DNA of 64,000 nt from Marinoscillum furvescens DSM 4134 (lineage in GTDB: Bacteria; Bacteroidota; Bacteroidia; Cytophagales; Cyclobacteriaceae), in contig NZ_QREG01000007.1 of the NCBI RefSeq assembly GCF_003386095.1, forward strand, positions 124,001 through 188,000, read 5' to 3'. Position numbers and translations under genes: made by a program. Every line of letters starts with the position of its first letter. Position 1 is the stretch's first letter. Of this stretch, positions 8,516-17,943 are shown piece after piece. A model generated the notes under the pieces. It ran no database searches and was not told the DNA's origin. It saw only the letters and a list, made by a program, of their open reading frames with translations.

Positions 8516-9586
8516 ATGTCAGCATCCCATGCAGTGCCAGCAGGCCTCCGAAAGACTACATACATTCTTGTTTCTCTGGTCACTTTAGTTGTGATCCTGC
8601 ACTATACGCAGGATTACGTCATTCCATTTATCATCGCGCTGTTGATTTGGTTTGTGATTCATGAGCTGAGAGAAAACCTCCAAATGGTGCCCTATATCCG
8701 TAAAAAATGGCCACTATGGCTTCAGAGCATGGTGGCTTTCGTCTTTATCAATGCGGTGATTTTTGGTGTGTTGGAGCTGTTGCTGGTGAGCATGGCGCAG
8801 TTTACCAGGTCTGTAGATCTCTATGAGACCAATTTCAATGAAACCATTGCCAGTCTCAATGCTGCATTTGGGATGGATGTGATGTCAGAGTTGTTGGAGT
8901 ATATCGACAAACTAGACGTAGGTGGCCTGGTGTCTGGTGGGTTGGATATGGTCACCTCTCTATTGGGTGATGCGTTTTTGATTTTGATCTATATCATCTT
9001 TTTGCTGGTAGAGGAAAGTGTGTTTGATGCCAAAATGCGGGCGATCTATCCGGCGCGTAGTACACAAGAGAAAAACCGGGAGCTGTTTCAAAAAATGGAT
9101 AAGAACATCAGTAGATACCTCTCGCTGAAGTCTCTGGTGAGTCTACTTACCGGCATCCTGAGCTATGTGGTGTTGCTCATTCTGGGGATCGATGGTGCGA
9201 TTTTCTGGGCGCTACTCATTTTTGTGCTCAATTATATTCCTACTGTTGGGTCGTTGATTGCTACGCTTTTCCCGGCGGTTTTTGCGGTGTTGCAGTTTGG
9301 AGAGCTTGCTCCATTCGTATATGTGCTGGTCAGTGTTGGGGTTATTCAGGTATTGGTGGGTAATGTACTTGAGCCAAAAATCATGGGCAACAGCCTCAAT
9401 ATGAGTTCGCTGGTGGTGATCCTTTCCCTTACGATCTGGGGCGCCATCTGGGGAGTGATGGGCATGATTCTTAGCGTGCCGATCACCGTAATGATGATTA
9501 TCGTATGTGAGGAGATTCCCAGTTTGCGATTTATCGCCATAGCCTTGTCGGAAAAAGGCGAGATCAAGATGCTGGATGAAGACTAA
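8516..9586 (+). CDS. AI-2E family (PerM/TqsA-like) membrane permease
   Basis: The chosen start MSASHAVPAGLRK gives 356 residues, the usual size of the family; the frame is open back to 8378 and a start at 8408 cannot be excluded. Seven or eight hydrophobic segments are visible: a TM pair at the N-terminus (TYILVSLVTLVVILHY, YVIPFIIALLIWFVI), a soluble amphipathic middle section, and a C-terminal bundle. The C-terminal half has family features NYIPTVGSLIA and the VLVGNVLEPKIMG segment. Members export autoinducer-2 or other small solutes, or act as ion antiporters; the cargo here is unknown. The AlkD-like gene follows after 6 bp, so they are likely co-transcribed. Confidence 0.88.
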   Translation: MSASHAVPAGLRKTTYILVSLVTLVVILHYTQDYVIPFIIALLIWFVIHELRENLQMVPYIRKKWPLWLQSMVAFVFINAVIFGVLELLLVSMAQFTRSVDLYETNFNETIASLNAAFGMDVMSELLEYIDKLDVGGLVSGGLDMVTSLLGDAFLILIYIIFLLVEESVFDAKMRAIYPARSTQEKNRELFQKMDKNISRYLSLKSLVSLLTGILSYVVLLILGIDGAIFWALLIFVLNYIPTVGSLIATLFPAVFAVLQFGELAPFVYVLVSVGVIQVLVGNVLEPKIMGNSLNMSSLVVILSLTIWGAIWGVMGMILSVPITVMMIIVCEEIPSLRFIAIALSEKGEIKMLDED

Positions 9587-9592
9587 ACCTGA

Positions 9593-10306
9593 ATGATGTC
9601 CAAAACAGCTACTGCATCTGATTTTATAGCATCACTGGAAGTGCATGCAGGCGAACGCTCTCCTGAGGATGTCTTAAAGCACTATCATGGAGGTGATCCG
9701 GCAGTTTCTGCCATGGGAATAGCATTTGGGAAGGTATTTGCACTTGCGCGAAAGTATAAAACCCTCGGTCTGGAAGAGATAAACAATCTGCTAGACAGTC
9801 ACTACTACGAAGTGCGTATGGGCGCGGTGAGCATCATGGATTTTCAGGCGCGAAACAAAGCCACCTCTTCGGAGCACAGAAAGAAGCTCTTTGATTTGTA
9901 TCTAAGCCGCCATAATCGTCTCGATAACTGGGATTTTGTGGATCGAGGGGCCATGCACATTGTTGGTAAATTTCTTTTGGATAAACCAAGAGATCCGCTG
10001 TATCAACTCGCAAAGTCTAACGTACCGTGGGAGCGACGCACCGCAATAGTGGCTACTCATGCGTTTATTAAGATGGGGCAGCTGGAAGACACCTTCGCTA
10101 TAGCTCGTATGTTGGTGGGTGATGGTCATGAGTTTGTACAGAAAGCAGTTGGCAGTTGGGTTCGTGAGGCGGGCAAGCAAAACGAAGACATGTTGCGCTA
10201 TTTTTTAGATGAGCACGTTGGGCAGATGGCTCGGGTCACGCTCCGGTATGCGGTGGAGAAGTTGGATGCAGCATCCAAAAAGCATTATTTGACCATTGGG
10301 AAGTAG
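9593..10306 (+). CDS. AlkD-like DNA alkylation repeat (HEAT-like) DNA glycosylase
   Basis: A 237-residue all-helical protein of the DNA alkylation repeat family (PF08713). HEAT-like helical repeats cover the whole length (for example EINNLLDSHYYEVRMGAV and VPWERRTAIVATHAF). The motif NWDFVD places Trp113 and Asp117 with the same spacing as the catalytic Trp and Asp of Bacillus AlkD, so excision of positively charged alkylated bases such as N3- or N7-alkylpurines is likely. The start codon is the first of two ATGs, 6 bp after the permease stop. Its 3' end is 7 bp from the convergent giant kinase gene. Function is inferred from family and the retained catalytic pair. Confidence 0.85.
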   Translation: MMSKTATASDFIASLEVHAGERSPEDVLKHYHGGDPAVSAMGIAFGKVFALARKYKTLGLEEINNLLDSHYYEVRMGAVSIMDFQARNKATSSEHRKKLFDLYLSRHNRLDNWDFVDRGAMHIVGKFLLDKPRDPLYQLAKSNVPWERRTAIVATHAFIKMGQLEDTFAIARMLVGDGHEFVQKAVGSWVREAGKQNEDMLRYFLDEHVGQMARVTLRYAVEKLDAASKKHYLTIGK

Positions 10307-10313
10307 GGGTAGT

Positions 10314-13300
10314 TTACCGCTCCACAGGAAACTCCACAAAAAAGTTAGAACCCTCTTCGTACTCACTTTCGCACCAGATGTGGCCTTCCATGGCTTCTAC
10401 ATATTTTTTTACGATGGCCAGCCCAAGGCCGGTAGAATCCTCTCCTCCGGTGGGAATGGCACTGAGCTTTTGAAACTTGCTAAAGAGCAGTTTTTGATCT
10501 CGGGAGGATATGCCCTGTCCATTGTCGATAACAGAAATTCTGTAATAGTCACCACCTTCGAGCATTTCCAGTTTTACCTCCACTTCTCCCCCAGGTTGGG
10601 TGTATTTGATGGCATTTGAAATCAGGTTGCTAATGATCTGATTGAAATAGCCGGTGTCTATCGCAGTGGTAAGGTGAGTAAGGTTTAGCTGTATTTTGTA
10701 GGTGATGTTTTTTTCTTTGGCTTGCTGCTCAAAAGCTTCAAACTCCTTTTGGAGCAGTTTGTCCATTTGTACTTCTATATAGTTTACCTCCAGGTCACCT
10801 GTATTGATAGCACTCACATTGAGTATGCGTTTGATGAAGTCATCCATGCGGTTGCTGGATTCTACTACATGGTCCATGTATTCTTTTACCTGAGCTTTGT
10901 CTTGTTCTTTTTGCATCAGATTGATGTATCCTTTGATGAGGTGGAGTGGATTGCGTAGGTCGTGTGATACCACGCTAATTAGAAAATCCTTTTCATCGTT
11001 GAGCTCGGTGAGTTGGCGGTTTTGGCGGTGGAGTTTTTCTTTTTGTTTTTCTATTTCGGTAGTACGCTCGGCTACCTTTTGCTCTAGCGTATCATAGAGT
11101 ATAGCGTTGTGCAGTGTAATTGCGATCTGGCCCGACAATAGTGAAAGGAGGTCTGTACGCTCAGCGGTGAAGCTGCCCCTGGTGAGGCGGTTTTCCAAAT
11201 AGATGACACCCAGAAGTTTTTGCTGATGCACTATAGGCATGCAAAGGAGGCTTTCTATGGTATGTGCGAGTAGGTACTCGTCCTTTTGAAAACGCTCATC
11301 ACTCACCGGCTCATCCAGTAGCACAGTGTGGTGTGTACGTCTTACGTAGTTTACTACGGTGTGTGGTGTTTCGGTGCTATCCGAAAGCGGTATGGGAGGC
11401 ACCATGCTGGCACCTTCGTCTACAGAGCTAATTGCTGCTAATATCAGTTCGTCGTTTTCGTTAAGGAAAAAAGCTCCGGATTGAGCTCCGGCATTTTGTG
11501 TGATGATTTCCAGGAGGGTAGGTATGGCTTTGTTGAGCTGGATCTCGCTGGATATCGTACTGGCAGCTTTTAGTACTGAGCTGAGGTCTAATAGGTTGTT
11601 ACCGCTGATAGACCCGTAAGAAAAACTTGCTTCTGTAAAGCTAGTTTCTATTTTGCGACTAGCAGGCTCACCGAGGTATGGAAACTCTTCCTTTAGTGTC
11701 TTTACTTTGGCTGTGGCACCCCATTTTTGGTAGACTCGCAAGCCTTCGTTTAGGTGGTGGGCCTGCATGGGCTCGTCATAGTTTCGCTGGTAGTGACGTC
11801 CTGCACATTCGTGTGCCAAGGCGAGCTCATTCAGATAGTTGCCTTCTTTTGCATGTGTGATAGCCGACGCATATAGTTCTTTTACAGGTTTGGTGGACTT
11901 TGTAGCTGACCGGTATTCAGCTTCTACCAGTTCGTACTTGTGTAGGAAATTTTCTGGTGCATGATTTGCCCATTTTTTAAGTTTCTTCAGGCTGGATTTC
12001 GCCTGGCGCAGCAGTTTGGGAGATGGGGATTTTAGGTATATCCGTAGCCTGATGAGGGCGTCATAAAAGTGGAAGGTGGCTACATAAATCGTGCTGGTTA
12101 CATTGCTGAGTAGCCTTAGGGTTTTTTGGCTGCCTTCCAGAGCTTCATTATAGTTGCCAAACAGAAAGTTGAGGTACATTTGATTGTATGCCAAATGAAA
12201 GTTTGCAGTGCCGTCTTCTTGTAATTCTTTCTTGTAAGCCTTACCAAACTCTTTGCTGCTAAAGAAGGAGCCTTCCAGAGGCCATGCTGGCTTGTTCGTA
12301 TCTTTTAGAGCATGGATTCCCTGCATCACAATTTGCATGTACAGCAGATAACTCTCCTGATTGAATGAGGGCATCTTTTCCAGATGAGCAGTGGCATCTT
12401 CTAGCAAATCATCTATCCGAATACCGCTTAGTAGCCCCCAGCAGGCTTTGAGAAACGCAGCACTAGCGGCATATTGTGCATCACCCAGCTCCAGTGCGGT
12501 GAGGTAAGCCTCCTCATACGGAGCGAGTGCATCGCGCAGAGGTTTTTTCCAGTGATGGATAAAGCCATAAAAAATCACCATGGTTTTGGGTAGTGCCGGG
12601 CGGTAGTCCGGGGTGTTTTCCATTAGCTCCAGTGAAAGCTTCCCAAATTCATAGCCAGCGTCATATTCTCCCATTACGCCACATAGAATGGTGCCGTATC
12701 CTCCGTAGAATGGAATGCTTTCCATACAGTTTCCATGCTTGAGCGAAAGCTGCACGTTTTTAAAAATGATGAGTGGAAACAGTTTTGGGTAATTGTGATA
12801 GGAAGCCGTGCTGATACTGCTCATTGTGTTGATGAGTAGCTCCATGTAGGCATCCTCCATTCTGGGCAATTCCTTAAAAAAGGATGGTTTTTTGCTGCCT
12901 ATCCGAAGTTTTGTTTTGAGAAAACCTAATAATATATGGTGGTCTTGTGGCCGGGTAGTAAGGCGAATGCCATTTTTCTTGAGGATAGACACTCCATAGT
13001 CTATGAGCTCTATGTGTTTACTCTGGGCTATGTAAGACTGTACAAAGATGTTGTGTGTCTGCAGGGTTTCATGCTTGTTTTTGGCTTTGCGAAGGAGTAG
13101 GTTTCCGATGCGTTCCATCTCATCGTATTCGGCGAGAATAAAATGACTTTCCATAGCGGCCAGGTGGATGTCAAAAAGCAGCTGGTGGTCTTCAGACCAG
13201 TCATTTGTTTGGAGTACATCCAGAGCGATGTTAAAGTGTTTGCAGGCCAGTTCGTTGGCTACTGTGGCTGCGGCTTTTTTGCCAGCAGAGTAGTTGAGGG

Positions 13301-15551
13301 TGGCTAGGTGTATACGGTAGCCTCTGTCTGGTTTTGGTATGCCGAGGTTGAGCTGATTTACGATAGAAAAAACATGTTGTTCCTGCCAGGATTCATTCGT
13401 ATTGGCCAGCAGCAATTCTCCAATTCCCTGATGTGCTTTTGCTTTTTCGTTTTCTGGTATGAGTTCATACGCGGCCTGCCGGATGCGATCGTGTGCAAAG
13501 CGAAAGATCAACAGGTCGTCAGTGCCCGGCTGGAGGTGGTGAACCAGAGCGGCATCACCATGGCTCTCTTCCACAATGAGGAGTTGCTCTACCACGGCAT
13601 GCCAGAGGTCTTCCATGATCGCACTTTCTGTATGCACTTGTTGTATACTTTGGAGTGTCTTTAGGTCAAACCTGTCTCCAATACATGCGCCCAGTGTGAG
13701 TTGCCTTTGGATACCAGCTGGCATCTTGCGTAGCTTTTCTACCATAAATGCCACTACATTCTCAGTAAAATTGCTCGCTTCTAGTTTTTGTAAATCCCAC
13801 TGCCAGGCTCCTTTGTGTCCATTTTGTGGAAATTCATACCAGACCAGCTTTTCTTCATAGATAGACTTTAAAAACTGATTGATAAAAAATGGGTTTCCCG
13901 CAGTTTTGGTATGTACTATATGCGCCAATGCCCTGGATTTTTCTGGAAGCACAGAAAATGTGTCCGAGACCATAGCGTGTGTGTCTTCAAAATTCAGGTC
14001 GTCAAGCTTGATCAGCTGGCTGGAGATGCCCTCCTTTTCCAGGTCTCCAAAAATCAGATGCAGTGGGTGTGTATGATCTACTTCATTGTCGCGATAGGCA
14101 CCTATAAAATAAAAGTGATCTAAGTCCGGATCTGTGATGAGCTGGCGTAGTAGCTTGAGAGATGCATTGTCTGACCACTGCAGGTCGTCTATAAAAAGGA
14201 CCAGAGGATGCTCCCTGGTAGCTAGTACTTTTACAAACTGCGTAAAAATATAGTTGAAGCGGTTTTGTGCTTCATTGATACCTAGTACGGGTAGTTTTTT
14301 TTGTTTTCCTACGATGAGCTCCAGGTTTGGGATCAGGTCTGTAAGTAGTTTGCCTTGCTCTCCCAGAGCGTTTTGGAGGAGGGATTTCCATCGGGCTAGT
14401 TTTTCTTCATTTTCGGAGAGAAGCAGCGATATGAAACTTTGGATGGCTTGTGATATGGCCTGGTAAGGTCGGTCTTTTTGAAACTGCTGGTGTTTGCCTT
14501 TGATGAAAAAACCTCGCTTTTGGGTGATGGGTTTGTGGATTTCGTAAATCAGTGAGGTTTTGCCAGTGCCTGATTTTCCTGCTACCAAAGTGATTTCACG
14601 CTTGCCACTGCCCAGCGTGCTGATAGCGTTGAGGAGCTGGCTGATTTCCTGATCTCTGCCGTATATTTTTGAGGGCACTCTAAATTTCCCCGACTCATCG
14701 TTTTGCGCTAGCTCAAAACCCTGAATTTCTACTTTGAGCGCTGCCTGGTCCAGGCATTTTTGAAGGTCATTTAGCAAGCCCTGAGCAGACTGGTATCTCA
14801 GCTCCATGTCTTTTTCCAGCAGCTTTAGGATGATCTGAGAAAATACTTCAGGTATTTGCGGGTTGATATTGGTAGGTGACTCAGGGGCTATGGCCAGGTG
14901 TGAATGGATAAGTTCTAAAGGATCGTTGCTTTCAAACGGAAGCTTGCCGGTAAACAGCTCATACAATACCACCCCAAACGAGTATAAGTCTGATCGGTAA
15001 TCTACGGCGTGGTTTACCCTGCCTGTTTGCTCTGGCGAGATATAAGGCAGGGTGCCCAGTAGCTGGTCACTCATGCCTTTGATATTCAGTTTGATATCTA
15101 CATTGATGGCAAGCCCAAAGTCTATCAGGATCGTTTCCAGTTGGTCGTTGATCAGGATGTTGTGTGCACTGATGTCCCGGTGGATGAGGTTATGGGCAGT
15201 GTGAATTTTATGCAGGGACTTGCCAATCTGAATGGCAATTTTGAGGCAATCAATAAAAGTGGGGCTGTTGTTTTTTCGCCATTCTTTTAGTGACAGGCCG
15301 TCAAAGTATTCGAGCACAAGGATGGGCGAGTCGTTCGCTTCGATTAGATCCAGCGCAGCGCGGATACCTTTGCTTCTGACATTTTTGAGGTACTTGTGCT
15401 CATTGTATAGCTGAGAGGAGTGCGGGTGTGCATTGAACTCCTCCTTCATCACTTTTAGAATAACCTCCTGTCCATAGGTGTCGTCACTCAGCTGGTAAAT
15501 GGATGAGTTGAATCCTTCGGCTATTTTGAGTGCTTTATCTAAAAGTTGCAT
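10314..15551 (-). CDS. Hybrid Ser/Thr protein kinase - AAA/TPR - GAF - histidine kinase (1745 residues)
   Basis: A very large signalling protein. Residues about 8-265 form an eukaryotic-like kinase domain with Lys33, the catalytic loop HRDISAHN (Asp126, Asn131), DFG at 144-146 and an APE-like SPEQ. An AAA/ORC-type ATPase follows, with Walker A AGKSGTGKT near 325-333 and Walker B LVLFIDDLQWSD. A long helical TPR-like region runs to about 1250, then a GAF domain, then a coiled coil, and a histidine kinase with phospho-acceptor His1530 in SHDLRNP and ATP-binding motifs NAIKYT, DNGQG and TGLGLA. No receiver domain is attached. It has no membrane segments, so it should sense a cytosolic signal through GAF or TPR. 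It is the last gene of a minus-strand operon, 12 bp after the membrane protein gene. Confidence 0.93.
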   Translation of the reverse strand: MQLLDKALKIAEGFNSSIYQLSDDTYGQEVILKVMKEEFNAHPHSSQLYNEHKYLKNVRSKGIRAALDLIEANDSPILVLEYFDGLSLKEWRKNNSPTFIDCLKIAIQIGKSLHKIHTAHNLIHRDISAHNILINDQLETILIDFGLAINVDIKLNIKGMSDQLLGTLPYISPEQTGRVNHAVDYRSDLYSFGVVLYELFTGKLPFESNDPLELIHSHLAIAPESPTNINPQIPEVFSQIILKLLEKDMELRYQSAQGLLNDLQKCLDQAALKVEIQGFELAQNDESGKFRVPSKIYGRDQEISQLLNAISTLGSGKREITLVAGKSGTGKTSLIYEIHKPITQKRGFFIKGKHQQFQKDRPYQAISQAIQSFISLLLSENEEKLARWKSLLQNALGEQGKLLTDLIPNLELIVGKQKKLPVLGINEAQNRFNYIFTQFVKVLATREHPLVLFIDDLQWSDNASLKLLRQLITDPDLDHFYFIGAYRDNEVDHTHPLHLIFGDLEKEGISSQLIKLDDLNFEDTHAMVSDTFSVLPEKSRALAHIVHTKTAGNPFFINQFLKSIYEEKLVWYEFPQNGHKGAWQWDLQKLEASNFTENVVAFMVEKLRKMPAGIQRQLTLGACIGDRFDLKTLQSIQQVHTESAIMEDLWHAVVEQLLIVEESHGDAALVHHLQPGTDDLLIFRFAHDRIRQAAYELIPENEKAKAHQGIGELLLANTNESWQEQHVFSIVNQLNLGIPKPDRGYRIHLATLNYSAGKKAAATVANELACKHFNIALDVLQTNDWSEDHQLLFDIHLAAMESHFILAEYDEMERIGNLLLRKAKNKHETLQTHNIFVQSYIAQSKHIELIDYGVSILKKNGIRLTTRPQDHHILLGFLKTKLRIGSKKPSFFKELPRMEDAYMELLINTMSSISTASYHNYPKLFPLIIFKNVQLSLKHGNCMESIPFYGGYGTILCGVMGEYDAGYEFGKLSLELMENTPDYRPALPKTMVIFYGFIHHWKKPLRDALAPYEEAYLTALELGDAQYAASAAFLKACWGLLSGIRIDDLLEDATAHLEKMPSFNQESYLLYMQIVMQGIHALKDTNKPAWPLEGSFFSSKEFGKAYKKELQEDGTANFHLAYNQMYLNFLFGNYNEALEGSQKTLRLLSNVTSTIYVATFHFYDALIRLRIYLKSPSPKLLRQAKSSLKKLKKWANHAPENFLHKYELVEAEYRSATKSTKPVKELYASAITHAKEGNYLNELALAHECAGRHYQRNYDEPMQAHHLNEGLRVYQKWGATAKVKTLKEEFPYLGEPASRKIETSFTEASFSYGSISGNNLLDLSSVLKAASTISSEIQLNKAIPTLLEIITQNAGAQSGAFFLNENDELILAAISSVDEGASMVPPIPLSDSTETPHTVVNYVRRTHHTVLLDEPVSDERFQKDEYLLAHTIESLLCMPIVHQQKLLGVIYLENRLTRGSFTAERTDLLSLLSGQIAITLHNAILYDTLEQKVAERTTEIEKQKEKLHRQNRQLTELNDEKDFLISVVSHDLRNPLHLIKGYINLMQKEQDKAQVKEYMDHVVESSNRMDDFIKRILNVSAINTGDLEVNYIEVQMDKLLQKEFEAFEQQAKEKNITYKIQLNLTHLTTAIDTGYFNQIISNLISNAIKYTQPGGEVEVKLEMLEGGDYYRISVIDNGQGISSRDQKLLFSKFQKLSAIPTGGEDSTGLGLAIVKKYVEAMEGHIWCESEYEEGSNFFVEFPVER

Positions 15552-15563
15552 CGTGTATGACTT

Positions 15564-16223
15564 TTACCCTCCGAGCCAATATGCCAAAAGGGCGCTCAAA
15601 TATATCCAGATGCCAGCCAAAACCCCGTATTGAATCCCGCTAGCAATGCTATTCTTCGATGAACGTGTCAAAAGGAATGGTAAGGATAATGAGATCAGTC
15701 CTTCACAGATGATCACGTAATTCGGAGCATTAAAAATCATGGGTACATTGGCATGGTACCACCACCAGCCGGCATCTTTGGCCAGGTGCTCATAGAGTGG
15801 GATATACATGGCGCCTGCTAGCCCCAGCGCTACAGAAGCGATAGGCCAACCTTTCCACTTGCTAAGTAAAATGCCGTAGTAGCCTAATTGTATGAGCACA
15901 TTGGCCCAGGCAAATGGCATGTACGCCGGAGAGCTCCAGATCATGGCCTCATTGCCAGGGTACACCAGGTTGTTGATGGTTTCTACCAAATAGTGGTCAG
16001 TGATAAGTTCTAGAAGCCCTGCCAGTATGCCAAATATCACCAGCTTAATCATGGTGGGATGCCGGAAGACAAGTGCATGGATTACATAAGCTCCAAAAAG
16101 TACATAGGAGATGATGGCTGCAGATGCAGGACCTGCTGCGAGTATTGAGCTGGCTATGGACCAGGTCATTAGTATCGCTTGGGTGATGACGATAAACCAG
16201 GTGAGGTTTTTAGAAGTTTTCAT
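15564..16223 (-). CDS. Polytopic membrane protein of unknown function
   Basis: A 219-residue protein with about seven hydrophobic segments, beginning WFIVITQAILMTWSIASSIL. Distinctive conserved-looking loops are ELITDHYLVET and AGWWWYHANVPMIFNAPNYV, with a Trp/His-rich cluster in the second half that could line a small active site or pigment/lipid pocket. I do not recognise the family with certainty. It lies 6 bp after the MpaB-like oxygenase gene and 12 bp before the giant kinase gene, so all three are probably one transcript. A function with the oxygenase on a hydrophobic, perhaps isoprenoid, substrate is a guess from context. Confidence 0.75.
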   Translation of the reverse strand: MKTSKNLTWFIVITQAILMTWSIASSILAAGPASAAIISYVLFGAYVIHALVFRHPTMIKLVIFGILAGLLELITDHYLVETINNLVYPGNEAMIWSSPAYMPFAWANVLIQLGYYGILLSKWKGWPIASVALGLAGAMYIPLYEHLAKDAGWWWYHANVPMIFNAPNYVIICEGLISLSLPFLLTRSSKNSIASGIQYGVLAGIWIYLSALLAYWLGG

Positions 16224-16229
16224 AGCTTG

Positions 16230-17447
16230 TTAGTCGTTGGTGAATTGGTCGAGGTTCCAGTTTTTGGTGAGTGATGGAGGGATGAAAAAGCGCACTTTTT
16301 TGCCATCATTGTAGTGGTTGATATAGCCCTGAAGCATGTATTTGTTAAACCTGCCAGTGAGCTTTTTTATGATATTGGAATGCTCCGCTTCACTAATTTT
16401 TCCAGTAATGATCCTGGAAAGCTTTAAGAGCAAAAAGTCTGATAATCTGTGGTGGTTTTCAATACCTATCATTTCGGAAAGTTGTAGTTCGGTTGCTTTT
16501 TCTACATCCTGAAAAAAATACCACATCATGTACTCAGGCACTTCATCGAGCAGGTTTCCTGGCATCATGTGGCGAATAAACGCCAGACAGGACTCAGTAA
16601 GCTTCTTGCCTTCCGTAGACGCTGAGGCCTGGTGCTGCAGGATTTTAACGGCTAGTTGCCAGTTGTCTTCATAAGTGTCTGCGAGCAGATCTTCGTCCAG
16701 CCCTATGAGGTGGCCTACTACTTTCCAGCAGTGTGTATAAGCTGCTATTTGTCGGTCAGTAAGGTCTATGTTTAAAGCCTTGAGTCCACTGAGAATGATA
16801 GGTGAAAAAGACATCAGTGTGCCTGCAAGATCTTCCTGGTTGATGGGCTTGCCAAGGGTGCTGCTGTCCCATCCAGCCGGGTTGTACTTCGGGCTTTGGA
16901 GGAAGTGGCGTATAGAAGCATGGATGAGCCGTACTTTTTGGACGGTGATAATACCGCTACCTTCCCCACTGAGGCCTCCCGGCTGCAGTACGTTGATGAC
17001 CATTTGGGCTGTTTCCATCAGTCTACGCACCAGCGGGTCCATTTTCCCATTGTGCTCCACTAGCCTGCCGGTGTCATAGAGCACACGTGCTCCATGAGCG
17101 CAGGTATAGCACATAGGAAGTGATTTTACATTGAGCAGCATAAAGACCTCCGGGCCATACAAGGCAAATACTTCTTCGCCTTCAGAGATCAGCTCCTGGT
17201 CTGCCCAATCTGGGAGCTGGCCGGATTTGTCAAAATAGTCGGAGACTGCCTGCTGAATAGCTTCCGGAAAATCTGAGAGTAGCTCCGGGTTGAAGCTTGG
17301 ATTTCTAGCTAGCTTGATAAAGATTTCATTGATGTGCTTTTCATAGCCCTCATCGATAATGGTTGCCACTACCTCGTCGGCGAGTGGGTCCGTAATTTGT
17401 CGCTTCCCCTCCAGAAAGGACGTAGTTAGGTTAGTTGGATCAAACAT
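16230..17447 (-). CDS. Oxygenase MpaB / latex-clearing-protein-like (DUF2236) haem oxygenase homologue
   Basis: A 405-residue helical protein resembling the oxygenase MpaB family, which includes latex-clearing protein (Lcp), a haem-b enzyme that cleaves polyisoprene. Supporting features are VRLIHASIRHF at about 172-182, containing the Arg/His pattern of the family, the following WDSSTLGKPINQEDLAGTLMSF segment conserved in Lcp-like proteins, and the length near 400. No signal peptide is visible, unlike secreted Lcp. The haem ligand cannot be assigned by eye. It is the first gene of the operon with a polytopic membrane protein and a hybrid kinase. Family assignment is fairly safe; substrate is unknown. 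Confidence 0.75.
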   Translation of the reverse strand: MFDPTNLTTSFLEGKRQITDPLADEVVATIIDEGYEKHINEIFIKLARNPSFNPELLSDFPEAIQQAVSDYFDKSGQLPDWADQELISEGEEVFALYGPEVFMLLNVKSLPMCYTCAHGARVLYDTGRLVEHNGKMDPLVRRLMETAQMVINVLQPGGLSGEGSGIITVQKVRLIHASIRHFLQSPKYNPAGWDSSTLGKPINQEDLAGTLMSFSPIILSGLKALNIDLTDRQIAAYTHCWKVVGHLIGLDEDLLADTYEDNWQLAVKILQHQASASTEGKKLTESCLAFIRHMMPGNLLDEVPEYMMWYFFQDVEKATELQLSEMIGIENHHRLSDFLLLKLSRIITGKISEAEHSNIIKKLTGRFNKYMLQGYINHYNDGKKVRFFIPPSLTKNWNLDQFTND

Positions 17448-17709
17448 CAGTAAAGTGAAAAATTAAGGTTAGTCCTCTAAATTAATATCTATTTGGCTGC
17501 AGAGAAGAAGTATTGTGTGGATTGGTGAAAAAATAAAAGATAATGTAATTATTTCTAGGTTTGATTGAATGTGAGTCAGAGTGTATGGGGCCATTAAAGC
17601 GAGTGAATTATTTTTTTCATCACTTTTTAAGCCCAAAGTGACTTGTCGTCAGCAAAAAAATAGGTGTCTAGGTGATGTTTTGGCTGCAATGGATGATATG
17701 GGAGATTGC
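17448..17709. other. Non-coding upstream region of the oxygenase operon
   Basis: AT-rich sequence between the oxygenase start and the first unit of the 21-nt array. The small open frames here are not convincing: they continue into the repeat array and owe their openness to its period of seven codons. The region should hold the operon promoter, but no clear Bacteroidota -33/-7 pair was identified. Confidence 0.5.
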
Positions 17710-17898
17710 TGCATTGAGGCGGACAATACCTGCGTTCAGGCGAAAGGTTTCTGCGTTCACCGGGATGATAGTTGCGTTGAGGCGGAAGGTAGTCGCGTTC
17801 ATGTGGTGGATAGTTGCGTTGTGGCGGAAGGTTTCTGCGTTGTCCGGGATGACACATGCGTTGGGATGGGTAATGCCTGTGCTCAGGCGGAAGGTTCC
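17710..17898. repeat. Array of nine degenerate 21-nt tandem repeats (array 1)
   Basis: Nine consecutive units of exactly 21 nt start at 17710, 17731, 17752, 17773, 17794, 17815, 17836, 17857 and 17878, with no indels. Most begin TGCGTT and many continue with a GGCGGAAGGT core. There is a higher-order pattern: the pair 17731-17772 matches the pair 17815-17856 at 34 of 42 positions, so the array grew partly by duplicating larger blocks. All units are diverged, which indicates age. Because 21 nt is seven codons, several frames stay open across the array, producing Cys- or Arg/Pro-rich repeat peptides that I regard as artefacts. It lies beside tRNA-Ser remnants. Confidence 0.9.
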
Positions 17899-17908
17899 AT
17901 TTGGAGGT

Positions 17909-17930
17909 GCCTTAAGTAATAGTGTAAGGC
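17909..17930 (-). terminator. Decayed terminator hairpin linked to tRNA-Ser remnant 2
   Basis: GCCTTA at 17909-17914 pairs with TAAGGC at 17925-17930. The flank TAAGGCTTTAA, followed a few bases later by AAGCAG, resembles the sequence around the terminator at 18056-18090, so this appears to be a degenerate copy of the same tRNA-plus-terminator unit. It lacks a good T-run on the minus strand and is probably not functional. Confidence 0.45.
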
Positions 17931-17943
17931 TTTAACTGAAGCA

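Noticed and set aside
17690-17900. CRISPR array
   Set aside because: The 21-nt units are contiguous with no unique spacers, and no cas genes are in the window.
17581-17919. Plus-strand ORF with Cys every seven residues across array 1 (and a Pro/Arg-rich minus-strand ORF, 17627-17857)
   Set aside because: The open frames come from the 21-nt period. Both strands are open, there is no start context, and codon use is unlike neighbouring genes.
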